Positions 9,607 through 19,481 of a stretch of 25,409 nt of DNA are shown piece by piece. The position numbers were made by a program, and so were the translations under genes. Each line of letters opens with the position of its first letter. Within the stretch, counting starts at the first letter, position 1. The stretch is from Entamoeba invadens IP1. Lineage: Eukaryota > Evosea > Mastigamoebida > Endamoebidae. The notes beneath the pieces were generated by a model that was not told the origin of the DNA, searched no databases, and saw nothing but the letters and a program-made list of their open reading frames with translations. The stretch spans positions 25,822 through 51,230 of the forward strand of contig NW_004440146.1 in NCBI RefSeq assembly GCF_000330505.1, read 5' to 3'.

Positions 9607-11470
9607 ATGTCAAAGCCAACATTGAGAATGGTTTATAAACCATCATTAAAAACACGGACACCTCGTCGATTAATAACAAGGACACAACCAACACAACCAC
9701 AACCACTGCAAATATCACAGCCACAATCACAGCCACTGCAACCAATACAACCACAACCACTACAACCAACACAGCCACAGCCACTATCACTATCACTATA
9801 ACAAACACAACTGCTATCACAGCCACTGCAACCATCACCATCACAACAAAATTTACCAATCCAATTGTCGTTTAATATCAATGATGTTGAAAGACCAACT
9901 AGAATAACGGAATCACAATTTTTCATTAACACGATATTAAATGACGGAGAAACAGTTTATCAGCCAAAGGCAGATATTGTTAGCTCTAAAATTGCTTCAC
10001 ATTTAATGGGAGAATGTTTCTCCTTTAATTGTATTGATTTAGGTAGCGAAAATTCAATTACTTCATCTTTTTCTGATGAAAAAAATGTTTGGGAACACCA
10101 GTTTAATTTACATACTTGCAAGTTTCTTACTGGTTTTGAACTTGAAGAACTTGTTAACCTATTTGATATTATTGTTAGCAATGCCACATTTACAAAAGAA
10201 AACACGTTCAAACAAAAAGGAGTAATTGATCAAACACTTTTTAAACAACACAAAAAGTCGAAACTTGCATATCATGAACAATCCGTGTTGATGTTGACAT
10301 TTTTACATACAAAAACGACACATTTTGAATTATATGAACTCCTTTATGGTATGGATACAACAAAAAATAAAAACACAAAAATAAAATTTATTTCGGATAA
10401 TTTAACTAAAGCCATAATTAAATTTCATCTAAAAATATACAAATCTTTGATATTATCAGTTCAAAATATACCAGAAACTCAATTAGAACACGTCGCTGTA
10501 AGAAAAAATCCATTATATTTAAAAATAGAACCCAAATTAAAAAACACATACTACATTGTGGATGGTAGAGACCAACCAATACCGACTCAACGTGTCTCCA
10601 AAGTTATTCAAAAAGAGTATTACTCATTTAAAAGTAATTCAAGTTCAATGAGAACACAAATTTTTGTCAACAGAAATGGTTTTGCAGTCCACGTACAAGA
10701 GTCCACACCCGCATCAGTACACGACTCGACTTCTGTAAAACTGGATTTGTTAAATGTTTTGTTTTATGGAAACAAATTGTTTCTTGGTGATGGGGGATAC
10801 GCTGGATGCTGCAAGTGTGTTTACCCAATTACGACTTCATCCAAGAAAAAACATACAGCTTCGATGCAACCATGTTATTGAAGGTAGAAGGTTTACAAGA
10901 AAAATTACAAGGAAGATTTTCTGGTTTGATTGTTCAAGGTGTGTTTAATGGCAAGTTTGAGAGTACCTCTGGTTTAAATAAAGTGTGTTTTTCCAAATGT
11001 GTATTTAAAACAAACTACAACATTGATGACAACAATGAACTTTCGTTTGTCAATAATGGTGTTGTAAAAAAGGGTCGCTTAATGAAATCTCTCAATTCAA
11101 TAACACCAAATTTAAAGGACAGTTATTGAAGGTTTATCATGGTAAAGTCTTACTTGAACTTAGAAACTCGTTTATTTCGAGTTGTAGAATTGTGGTTGAA
11201 AATCACTTTGCTCGTTTGGTCACCTGTTTTCCAAGAATGGATGCAGTTTGGAACAATAATTTAACCCTTTACAAACTCTCAGTTCAAATTTGTCATGGTC
11301 TAACAAACTATTTAATTTCTTTAAAACCTTTGAGAGACCCCATTGGTGATGAAACAAAATTGCCAAAAACGGCAAAGAAATGTCTCCAAATTTTGAATAG
11401 AGTTGAAGAAATAAACTATTCAACTGAAAGTGATGACTGTTTCCTTTTTGATGAAAGTGAAATCATTTGA
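9607..11470 (+). pseudogene. Harbinger/IS5-like DDE transposase pseudogene
   Basis: DDE_Tnp_4-type transposase. The frame opens at ATG 9607. It begins with a basic stretch, then a Gln/Pro-rich low-complexity segment encoded by a tandem repeat. An in-frame TAA at 9799-9801 interrupts it, after which the same frame continues to 10881. Motifs are YYIVDGRDQPI (first Asp, about 10560), SVHDSTS (second Asp, about 10722) and FLGDGGYAG (about 10792). After a shift near 10810-10870 the middle frame runs to about 11105. A second shift leads to RIVVENHFARL (likely catalytic Glu, about 11196) and the end at 11470. The VDG...VHD...GDxGY...VE-x2-F order is that of Harbinger/IS5 transposases. The upstream frame is also open back to 9598, but 9607 is the first ATG. 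Confidence 0.82.
9676..9850 (+). repeat. CA-rich tandem repeat encoding a Gln/Pro/Leu tract
   Basis: Imperfect 6- and 12-base units of the type CAACCA/CAGCCA/CTGCAA give repeated QPQPLQ in the N-terminal part of the Harbinger-like transposase. The in-frame TAA at 9799 lies within the repeat, where neighbouring units have TCA. Antisense and other-frame ORFs over this stretch are repeat artefacts. Confidence 0.8.
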
Positions 11471-11850
11471 TTTTTAATTGATTTGATTTTTATTTTTTCA
11501 CTTTCAAAAAAAACAATTTAAATAAAAAATTATGTTATATTAGAACCATAAAAAAGATGAATTAAATATGTAAATTTATAATTTTTTTTAGTAGTAAATA
11601 TTTTTTGATAAAAATTTCATTTTGAACATGTCAAGTTTATGTTGTTTTTTACCAAAAGAAAAAATTGTGTACCATTAATTGTATTTCTTATTTTTCTTTT
11701 TTTTAAATGTGGTTCTATATAGTTTATTTTTTTACTATATAATTATAATTATTTTTATAGGATTTAAACGATAAATATAGTTTATTTAGTTTTTCTATCC
11801 TTATTTTTCTTTTTATTATAAAATTAAAAATATTTAGTTTCAAATAGTTA
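11471..11850. other. Noncoding 3' part of the Harbinger-like element
   Basis: AT-rich, with no gene seen. It lies between the transposase stop and the right terminal repeat. Confidence 0.5.
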
Positions 11851-11904
11851 AAGTGAGTTTTTTTATAACAAGTGAGTTTTAGTAAAGAAGTGAGTTAACA
11901 GCCA
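11851..11904 (-). repeat. Right terminal inverted repeat of Harbinger-like element
   Basis: Reversed, it starts TGGCTGTTAACTC and contains three AACTCACTT units spaced like those at the left end. Confidence 0.82.
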
Positions 11905-11907
11905 TAA
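11905..11907. repeat. Right TAA target duplication of Harbinger-like element
   Basis: TAA following TGAGTTAACAGCCA; partner at 9286-9288. Confidence 0.7.
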
Positions 11908-12486
11908 GTGAAAAATTAGGCAACATTAAAATGTGGTATCTATTTTATTAATTTCTTTTTAATTATTTTTAATATAAGTAAAATATTTTACTATTAAAAA
12001 TAAGTAAACTTTTTATTATTAAAAAATAGAATAATAAAGTATAGGTTAAGTGGCTTAGTTTTGTCATGCCCCTCAATTTGTTTACTGGAATATCTTGATT
12101 TAAGTTATTCAAAAAATGACAAATTCATTAAAATTCTTGATAACACAGAAATAAATATCATATCCATCATAATAGACCAATGATTTTGAGGTATTAGTCA
12201 AAACTATTTAAAAAACAACGAATTTGAGCAAAGTCATATTTGCCTTAATAAACTAAAGTAGTAACTAAGAAAAAGTATCATGTGATAATTTATTTTTTGT
12301 ACAAAAAGATGGCGACTAAGCGAATATGAACACATAAAAACGCAATGATTCGCTCTTTCAAAACTGGATTTTGTATAATTTATTTGGTTTAAATTATTGC
12401 TTACTGGACAACACATAACAATTACATCATTGATTTTTGATGTAAATAACAATTTAAAGATCAATGGGTAACTGCTAATAAAACCC
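11908..12486. other. AT-rich stretch between Harbinger-like element and third transposase
   Basis: It belongs to the enclosing MULE and, from about 12065, perhaps to the left end of a third element. TAGACCAATGA at 12173-12183 recurs inverted at 14059-14069. No coding sequence is recognised. Confidence 0.45.
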
Positions 12487-14165
12487 ATGTCTATTACCAA
12501 TACACACACCACACGAAGAGTCCCAACAAATGGGATCATAAGAACGGAAATTGACCAAGAGGTTGAAAACGCCAGACAATCAACTCAACCACCAACACAC
12601 ACGACACAATCTCCCACTTCACACTTTTTCTTTAATGTTCTAATCGAAAGATATGGCGGGCTTGAACCACTCTTTACATTCCTTGGACTAAACCCGTTGG
12701 TATTCTTGATGATCAGACCTGTGGTTAGTGATTTGTTTGTGGACAAAAGAGGAAAAAAGTCATTCTTCTACAATCCCGACGACCGCATCCTCCTTCTTTA
12801 TTTGTTCTTTAAGTATGATAAATTAAGAATAATTCGTGATCTGTGTCTTCCTTTTGTTAAAACCAATGAACAAATAGAAAGAGAGATCATAATAAGTTCA
12901 AAACTGTTCCTTCATATTATGAGAGACTCTTTCATTACATTTAAGGGCGAGAATCTCCTTAACACTAATGTAAGTGCTATTATCGATTGCACAATGGTTC
13001 CTTGTAATCGACCAAGCACTGATTTCGCTTCTTCGATGATATTTTACAGTGGAAAGTACAAAGCATATTGCATTAAGGAGGAAGTAATCGTGAATGCAGA
13101 AAGCGGAACAGCAGCTTTTGTTTCTCAAGGAAAACCAGGAACACAGCACGATATGAAACTTCTGAAAGAAACGGCTCAGGAAATCAGTCATATGCTGGGA
13201 GGAAAGAAGATGATAGGTGACAAAGGGTACAAGAAAATTGATGCTTATGTTCCCAATTCGTTTATCCCAACAACAAGTCCTCTCCGTGAAAACGTTGCCT
13301 TATTGAAAGATACTTCACAAGGCTTAAAACCGTCTTTGCTTTTGCAAGAACAAAGTTTGTGAAAGCGTTTGAAAATTTTGATGCCATGTTTGTTCTCTGC
13401 TGTTGTTTTTGCAATGTTGATATCCAAATTAACCCACTTATTGCGGAAGATGCAGCTAATTACCAAAACATTGTTGACAATTTAATGAACAGCATAGAAG
13501 AAAGAAGAAAGCTGCATCGAGAGAGTAACAGAATTTATCGAAGAAGACAACAAATTCAAATGAATGCTCTTATCAATGAGCAACACAGAAATGCCCGAAA
13601 AGATCAAAGTGGAGAAGATGAGACTGAAATTGAAGCAGACTTTCGTGATGATTAAAATTGACTCAATCCAAAAAGATTTTTTTATTTGGTATTTTTTCTT
13701 TAAATTAAACGGGAATTGTGGAGGGATAAAGGAGCATTCTCATTTAAACAAAGAGCAATCTTTGTGATAATTTCCCAACTCATAAGAATCTTTTATTACC
13801 CTTTTTCCTCAATTTCTTTCTCAAGTCTTGTATTTTGAGATAAGTCATATATTCACCCAAAAAGATTGCTACGAGAAACTTAAAGAAAACTTCAAAGCAA
13901 GATGATACGTTTCTTCGGGAAATGATCGGAAGAAAAAGCATTTCCAGAGTTTTTCAATTAAAGAATTGTTATTGTGATGATGTGGCTTTATTATTCAAAA
14001 AGTAATGGACAAAAAGAAAATGATTCTATAATTAAGAGTCGAGTCCATTTCTGAAACGTCATTGGTCTAATATTTCAAATTAAATATATGATGATGAAAT
14101 TGACATATCGATAATAAATATATATATTTTTAGATTAACGATTTATCATTCCAAAGTAACGAATA
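12065..14165 (+). mobile_element. Possible third nested element around the second DDE_Tnp_4 gene
   Basis: The blocks 12065-12183 and 14059-14165 (reversed) show loose collinear similarity. They share an exact 11-bp TAGACCAATGA, plus ATGxCAAxTTCAT and GGAAT blocks in the same order. This would be a degenerate terminal repeat of about 110 bp around the transposase gene. I cannot fix the outermost base or a target duplication, so these limits are approximate. The gene might instead be MULE cargo without its own ends. Confidence 0.3.
12487..13655 (+). pseudogene. DDE_Tnp_4-type (IS5/ISL2EU/Harbinger-like) transposase, frameshifted
   Basis: The ATG at 12487 opens a frame through 13362. An N-terminal Thr/Gln-rich leader is followed by a helical region (about residues 95-160, NPDDRILLLYLFFKYDKLR, likely helix-turn-helix). 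The catalytic core has IIDCTMVPC (first Asp, about 12984), FYSGKYKAY, GTQHDMKLL (second Asp, about 13149) and MIGDKGYKK (about 13218). A shift near 13325-13335 moves into the frame that ends at 13655. That frame carries a hydrophobic Cys-rich stretch (AMFVLCCCFCNV) and an Arg/Glu-rich tail. The third acidic residue is not certain; a Glu near the shift is a candidate. It is distinct from the Harbinger-like gene at 9607-11470. One frameshift is the only defect seen, so this may be the least decayed transposase here. Confidence 0.78.
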
Positions 14166-14264
14166 TTAACCGAGACATTATTGTGTTTTAATCAATCGCT
14201 ATGAACATTTGGTTGATAGTTTATTGTACAATTCGATTTTTTCAACAAAGAAAACATAAAAAAT
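13656..14264. other. Noncoding right part of the MULE
   Basis: No gene is recognised. It includes the inverted 11-mer at 14059-14069 and ends at the right terminal repeat. Confidence 0.45.
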
Positions 14265-14438
14265 TTATAAACTTTTTTGAATATCAATTTGGGCTTTTTT
14301 ATTTTTAATGGATACTTAAATATTTTTTGCCGAGAAAAAAAATTAATAAAAAAAATAAAAATAAAACATCGAAAAATATATTTTTTGAACTTTATGTTGA
14401 AGTTACCAATTGTCCAAGTTACGAGATGTCCTTTTACC
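14265..14438 (-). repeat. Right terminal inverted repeat of the MULE
   Basis: Reverse-complement partner of 7451-7624, with 167 identical bases. Confidence 0.92.
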
Positions 14439-14447
14439 ATCACAAAG
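14439..14447. repeat. Right 9-bp MULE target-site duplication, contains kinase stop codon
   Basis: Exact copy of 7442-7450. On the minus strand it reads CTTTGTGAT. The TGA at 14442-14440 ends the kinase reading frame. Confidence 0.88.
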
Positions 14448-17400
14448 TGAGTAAATTAACTATTCTATCAATAGATGCTCTATTTGCCTTTTCTTGTTGC
14501 CAGCACATTTCAATCACTTTAAACAGAGTTTCTGTAATATTTTCTTTTCTTTCAAGTCGTTTTCCAGACATCACAAACTCGGCTATTTTCCAAGGAAACT
14601 TAAAATTCTCTATTGGATATGCTTTACACCATCAAACACTTCATACATAGTGACACCAAACGAATAAATGTCTGCACTTTTTGTGTATTTTTCCTGTTTT
14701 AATACTTCAGGCGCCATGTAAATTGGTGTGCCAATACCTTTAGTAAATGTCATGTTAGTCATCAACAAGTTGACATTTCTTGCACTTCCAAAATCAGTCA
14801 ATTTTGCATTCACTTTATCGTTTTCATTCAATGAAAACACAAGAATATTGTCTGGTTTGATGTCTCTGTGTAAAATTCCGTTTTCATGTAAATACAAAAT
14901 CCCTCTTGATGCGTCCAACATCATTTTAATTCGAAGTTTCATGTCAACTTTGTCAGATGTTTTGTGTTTTATCAAATCTTGTAAACTTCCATATTGTGCG
15001 AACTCGGTGACCATACATACTTTATTTGGTATGAACACGGCTCCATAAAAATATACGATATATTCATTCCGAAATTTGTCAAGCATTTCAACTTCTTTTG
15101 TATATTCATCAACTGTATTCTCTTCATTTGAGTTGGCAACTTGTTTCATCTTTTTTTATTGCAACAACATTTCCTCTATAAGTTCCTTTGTAGACAATAC
15201 CAAATGACCCTTCGCCGATTTTTTTTCAGTTTTAATTTCGTCGTAATCCAAACGTGTTGATTGCTCCACCAGTGCTTTGATGTTCATCAAAGTCGTGTTT
15301 TGTTTACCACTATTTAAATCAAGTGAGACGATCATAACTTCATCACTCAAATCCATAGTGCAAAGTGGTGTTAAAAAGACTTCAAATTCACATGCAAATC
15401 CGCTTTTTAAAGTCACTATTTGTGGTTCTGTGCGAATTGTGTATTTGTCGCATTTGTCTTTTGTTGTGATTTGGATTTTCACATTTCCTTTTGACGAGTT
15501 TCCAACACACAACAATTCACGACTTTCATTCTCGATGTGAATTTTGTCACTTTCATCACCAAATGAAATTTCATTTTTGTTTGATAGAATGTCGCCATCT
15601 AGTTTAGTCATCATGATATTAGAGCGACTCATCTTGAAAACACAGATGTCTTCTGTGTGTTTGTTGTCTTTCTTTTTCAACAAAAACAAAACAACACTTG
15701 TTATTGTTGCTATAATTATAACAACTAACACAACAACACATACTACTGAAAGACCAACAACCACACCATAATTCGTGTTTGCAAAACACTCGATTTTGTC
15801 AGCACTCAACTTGTAGCCATCTGCACACTCCCAACAAAGAGAGTTCTGTGATGAGATGCAGTTTGGTATTTGTGAGAAGTGAACACACACGCCGTCTTTC
15901 AGAATGTTGTTATCACCACATTTTGAACACTCAAAAGTGGCATCACATAATGTGCAGTTTTTACCACATTTGTTACACAAATTGTCTTTCAGTGCAAAAC
16001 CATCTTCACACAATGTACACCCACTCGTCGTCTTGTTCAAACAGTTGTTCAAGTCTGTCTGTGTGTTACACAGCTTTGTGTTGTTATTTGGTGTTCTGTA
16101 ATATCCATCACTGCAAATAACACAATCACCATCATTGGAACACGTCGCACATGACGTGTCACAACCAACACATTGTTTGCCATCAGAAGATCGCATGTAC
16201 CCGTCTTTGCAAGCAACACACCCTTCGTATGTCGACATCATCACATCACACACATTTAATAACTCATTGTATTCAAAACACTTGCCATTCTTGCTGTACG
16301 AGTACGCATCACACTTTGTGCAATACGTCAAATTGGAACAATGTTTGCATGGGTATTCACATTTTACACAAAGTGAGTTAAATATGTAATACCCATCACT
16401 ACATCGCAAACACCCCTTTGAACTCTTCAGTATGCAGTTGTTAGTTGTAGTTTCACTTATTAATTGTATATTGTTTGTGTTTTTGTTTATATCGTTTTCA
16501 ACACGTGAATTGTCGACAAGAACAAAGGATTTGTTACACTCTAAACAAGACGATGACACAACATTCACATGCTCGCAATCTAAATATTTCTCTTCTATTG
16601 GCAAACACCCAGTCGTGTCTTTGTAATGATCGTCTTCGCATTGTTTACATACATTTCCAACAAATTCTTTACAATTAATTGAATCTGTTGAAACACATTT
16701 TCCATCAACTGTACTTTTGTTTTCACACACAATGCAAATCTCTTTGTTTTGAATCACGCACTCTTTGTTATTGGAAACACATCCAGCATTTACAATGTGA
16801 TAATTTAAGTTACACTCAATACACACACTTCCATTATAATTAACACAATTTGTGTCTAGTGAACACAAAAATTTTGATGTTATTACAAAGTCACTTTTAC
16901 ATGATATGTCGACTGTATTATTATTAACATTTTGACAAATCTTTGCATTGTCACAATTTGCAGTTAATCCATTGTTTTTTAATGTTGTGTAATATCCATC
17001 ATCCGCCAAATAACAAAACTCGTTTTGTGTATATCTGCAATTGTCAACTTTGATGCCTTCTTGCGTGTCATTATTGTATATCATACAAATAGTCTGGTTG
17101 TATTGACTAAGTTGGTATTTGCACACGTTTTCAATTAAACAATTTCCGTTTGTTGTAATAATGTTCTTGGTACAGTTATCACATGTTTTCATTGAATAAT
17201 CAAAGCAATTTTCATCTTGTTTTTCAATGCATTCTTTATTGACTAAAATGTGATCTTCATCACACATAAAACACGAGGAATTTACTTGATGCAGACAGCC
17301 AACATCATTAACATCTTCTTTCGATTCTTCATAATTATAATGTGTTGTGTTTGAATATGCAAAAACACACTCAGATGTCATATCATTTATAACATACGGC

Positions 17401-19481
17401 GCAAAACATTTTGAACATGTTTGTATCCCGTTGTTATATTTACATAGTTGGCAATTTTGAATCAATTCAAAACAATTTATACACATATTGGAAGTGACTT
17501 TCACTTTGCCTTCTTCACATGAAATACACCCATCACCAGTTGTAACTAAGTCATTTGAACATGCCAAACAATCTTTGTTTTTAAATGAGCACTGTACACA
17601 ATTTGTTATTTGTGAACACTCTTTGCACTTGTTATCTTCCAAGTAATACCCACTTACACACTCAATACAGTTTCTCTCAGTTTCATTTACATTCAAATCA
17701 CATGAAGAACAATTATTATTTAATGAACATGAGACACACTCTTCATTTCCGGTGGTTTGGTTTATTATTTGCTTAAACCCAGACCGACATGATGTGCACT
17801 CCCCACTCTCTCTACAACAGTTTGTACACTCACTTGGACAGGCTAAACATGATAAAGTTCCACCAAGTGAATAATTATTATCACCACAAATTTCACAATT
17901 TCCATTATGACCAAATCCATATCCAGCGTAACACGTTAAGCATTTACCACTTATAATATCACATGTTTCACAATTGATATCACATGTATTGCAAAATGTT
18001 TGTCCTTCTTTTGATTGGTACGTATTAATGTCACATTGTTGGCATTTATTGTTTGTTGAATTTGCATAAGTTCCGGTTGGACAGATGCTACAATTAAACT
18101 TCTTGTCTAATCCATACCCAGAAATACAAGTAATGCAGTTTCCATTTGTTTTGTCACATGTCTGACAATTTTCATTGCATTGTAAACACTGAGATGATCC
18201 TTCATGTGAATATGTATTTGTTTGGCACATTGAACAAGTTGTTGATTGCATAAATGAATAAGTTCCTGCTGGACAGACATTACATTTGTTTGTAAGTTGA
18301 ATTGCCAGTGTTCCAGCCTCACATGGATAACAGTAATTTCCAGATAAAACACACCCAGCCACACATAAAGAGCAGAACCCATTTTTTATTTCACATGATT
18401 TGCAATAATTGCTGCATTTTTTACATGTAGTTGAAAAAATTGTATCTGAATAATAACCCTCACTACAATTTGTACAACTATCACTTCCAGAAGAACTTGA
18501 ATATGTTCCTGTTTGGCAAGGAATACATTGGGTGCCATCTCCATTCGTACCAGAAGGACAATTGGAGCAAATGGTGTTATTTATATACTGCCCCTTACCA
18601 CACAAAGTGCAATGCCCATTTGTTCTGTCACAAGCAACACATGAAATACAATTTAAACAAGTAGAACTGTTGGCTGAAGAATAAGTATTGTCTGGGCAAT
18701 CTAAGCATTCATTTAAGTAGAAATAATGACCAGCGGGACAACTCATACAAACACCATTTGAAACATAAGAATTTGTGTAACATGTCGAACAGTTTCCATT
18801 TGTGTTATCACATGTTTTGCAAGTCGAATTGCATTGAGTACAAGAACCACTTCCAATTAAAGAATATTGATAAACACCACATTTTGTACACGAAATAGTA
18901 CCACCAGCTGAATAATAACCTGCTTTACATTTTTCACAAATTCCATCAGAAATAAAGCCACTTCCAACTGAACATAAAGTTCACTTCCCATTTAATGGAT
19001 TACACGAAGCACATGTGGTATTAATACATGGCAAACACACAGAAGCACCATCCAATGAATAATAACCACTTAAACATGTTGTACAAATTGAAGCTCCCAA
19101 TGAGGAATAAGTTCCAGCAATACAATTACTACATTTGGATGACCCCAAATACGAATAAGTACCAGCAGAGCATTTGGTGCAAAATTCTTTTTTGTCCCCA
19201 TTAGAATACGTCCCGGCTTCGCAAGTGATACAATTCGAAGAATTGGTTTTTGGTGCGTATTGTCCATCGGAGCATAGCGTACAGCTTACGGCCCGATTGT
19301 TCGAGTAATAACCTTTTTGGCAAGGATACTTATTAATTCCATCTGGACAGTAATATCCAGCTTTACACGAAAAACAACTGGAATCCGAAACATAATACCC
19401 CACTTCACAAATAATGTTTGCAGAAAATACGACATTAAAAAATACAAAGAAAATAAACGATACATGACAACATCTAGTCAT
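14440..19481 (-). pseudogene. TMK-family CXXC-rich transmembrane receptor kinase, disrupted
   Basis: About 1,680 codons. Starting from the ATG at 19481 there is a signal peptide (CCHVSFIFFVFFNVVFSA) and then a very long extracellular region of CXXC-type Cys-rich repeats. A single transmembrane helix lies at about 15680-15770 (VVVGLSVVCVVVLVVIII), followed by KKK. The cytosolic kinase domain has GEGSFG and VAIKK at about 15160-15215, HRDIKPDN at 14847-14870, DFG at 14787-14795, MAPE, and the C-terminal FKFPWKIAEF...MCWQQE...RASID block, ending TGA at 14442-14440. All defining kinase residues exist, but the frame is broken. There is a TGA at 18981-18983 replacing an expected Cys codon and a base short in the T run 15219-15226. 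There is one extra base in the T run 15151-15157, so glycine loop and VAIK Lys are out of frame between the two runs. A final base is missing at 14623-14625. TMKs sense surface signals in Entamoeba. Confidence 0.9.

Larger units (their letters stand above)
9289..11904 (+). mobile_element. PIF/Harbinger-like element nested in the MULE, 2,616 bp
   Basis: It is flanked on both sides by TAA (9286-9288, 11905-11907). It has inverted terminal repeats of about 55 bp starting TGGCTRTTAACTCA (9289-9343 and 11904-11851 reversed), similar with a one-base gap. A 3-bp TWA duplication is typical of PIF/Harbinger, and the single gene inside has Harbinger-type DDE motifs. The terminal regions repeat the unit AACTCACTT: five versions at the left end (to 9380) and three at the right. 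These are probable transposase-binding sites. No Myb/SANT-like partner protein, usual for autonomous Harbingers, is seen. Confidence 0.83.
7451..14438 (+). mobile_element. 6,988-bp Mutator-like element (FLYWCH-type MULE) with nested transposons
   Basis: The ends are long inverted repeats (7451-7624 and 14265-14438). 7458-7624 and the reverse complement of 14265-14431 are identical over 167 bp without gaps. The 9 bp ATCACAAAG directly flanks both ends (7442-7450, 14439-14447). Long terminal repeats plus a 9-bp duplication are the Mutator signature, and the first internal gene is a MULE transposase. Inside are that broken transposase (7764-9166), a complete Harbinger-like element (9289-11904) and a third DDE transposase (12487-13655). 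The element sits immediately after the stop codon of the kinase gene on the opposite strand. The perfectly identical ends suggest recent insertion or end conversion. Confidence 0.9.

Noticed and set aside
9605..9932. Antisense ORFs rich in Val/Ala and in Cys/Gly/Ser
   Set aside because: These are other-frame readings of the CA-rich tandem repeat in the transposase N-terminus.
14192..14443. 83-codon minus-strand ORF
   Set aside because: It lies within the right MULE terminal repeat and results from its A/T content; the same reading does not continue at the left repeat.
15277..17776. Several plus-strand ORFs of 60-110 codons
   Set aside because: They are shadows of the Cys-rich kinase ectodomain, a result of its TGT/TGC and ACA bias.
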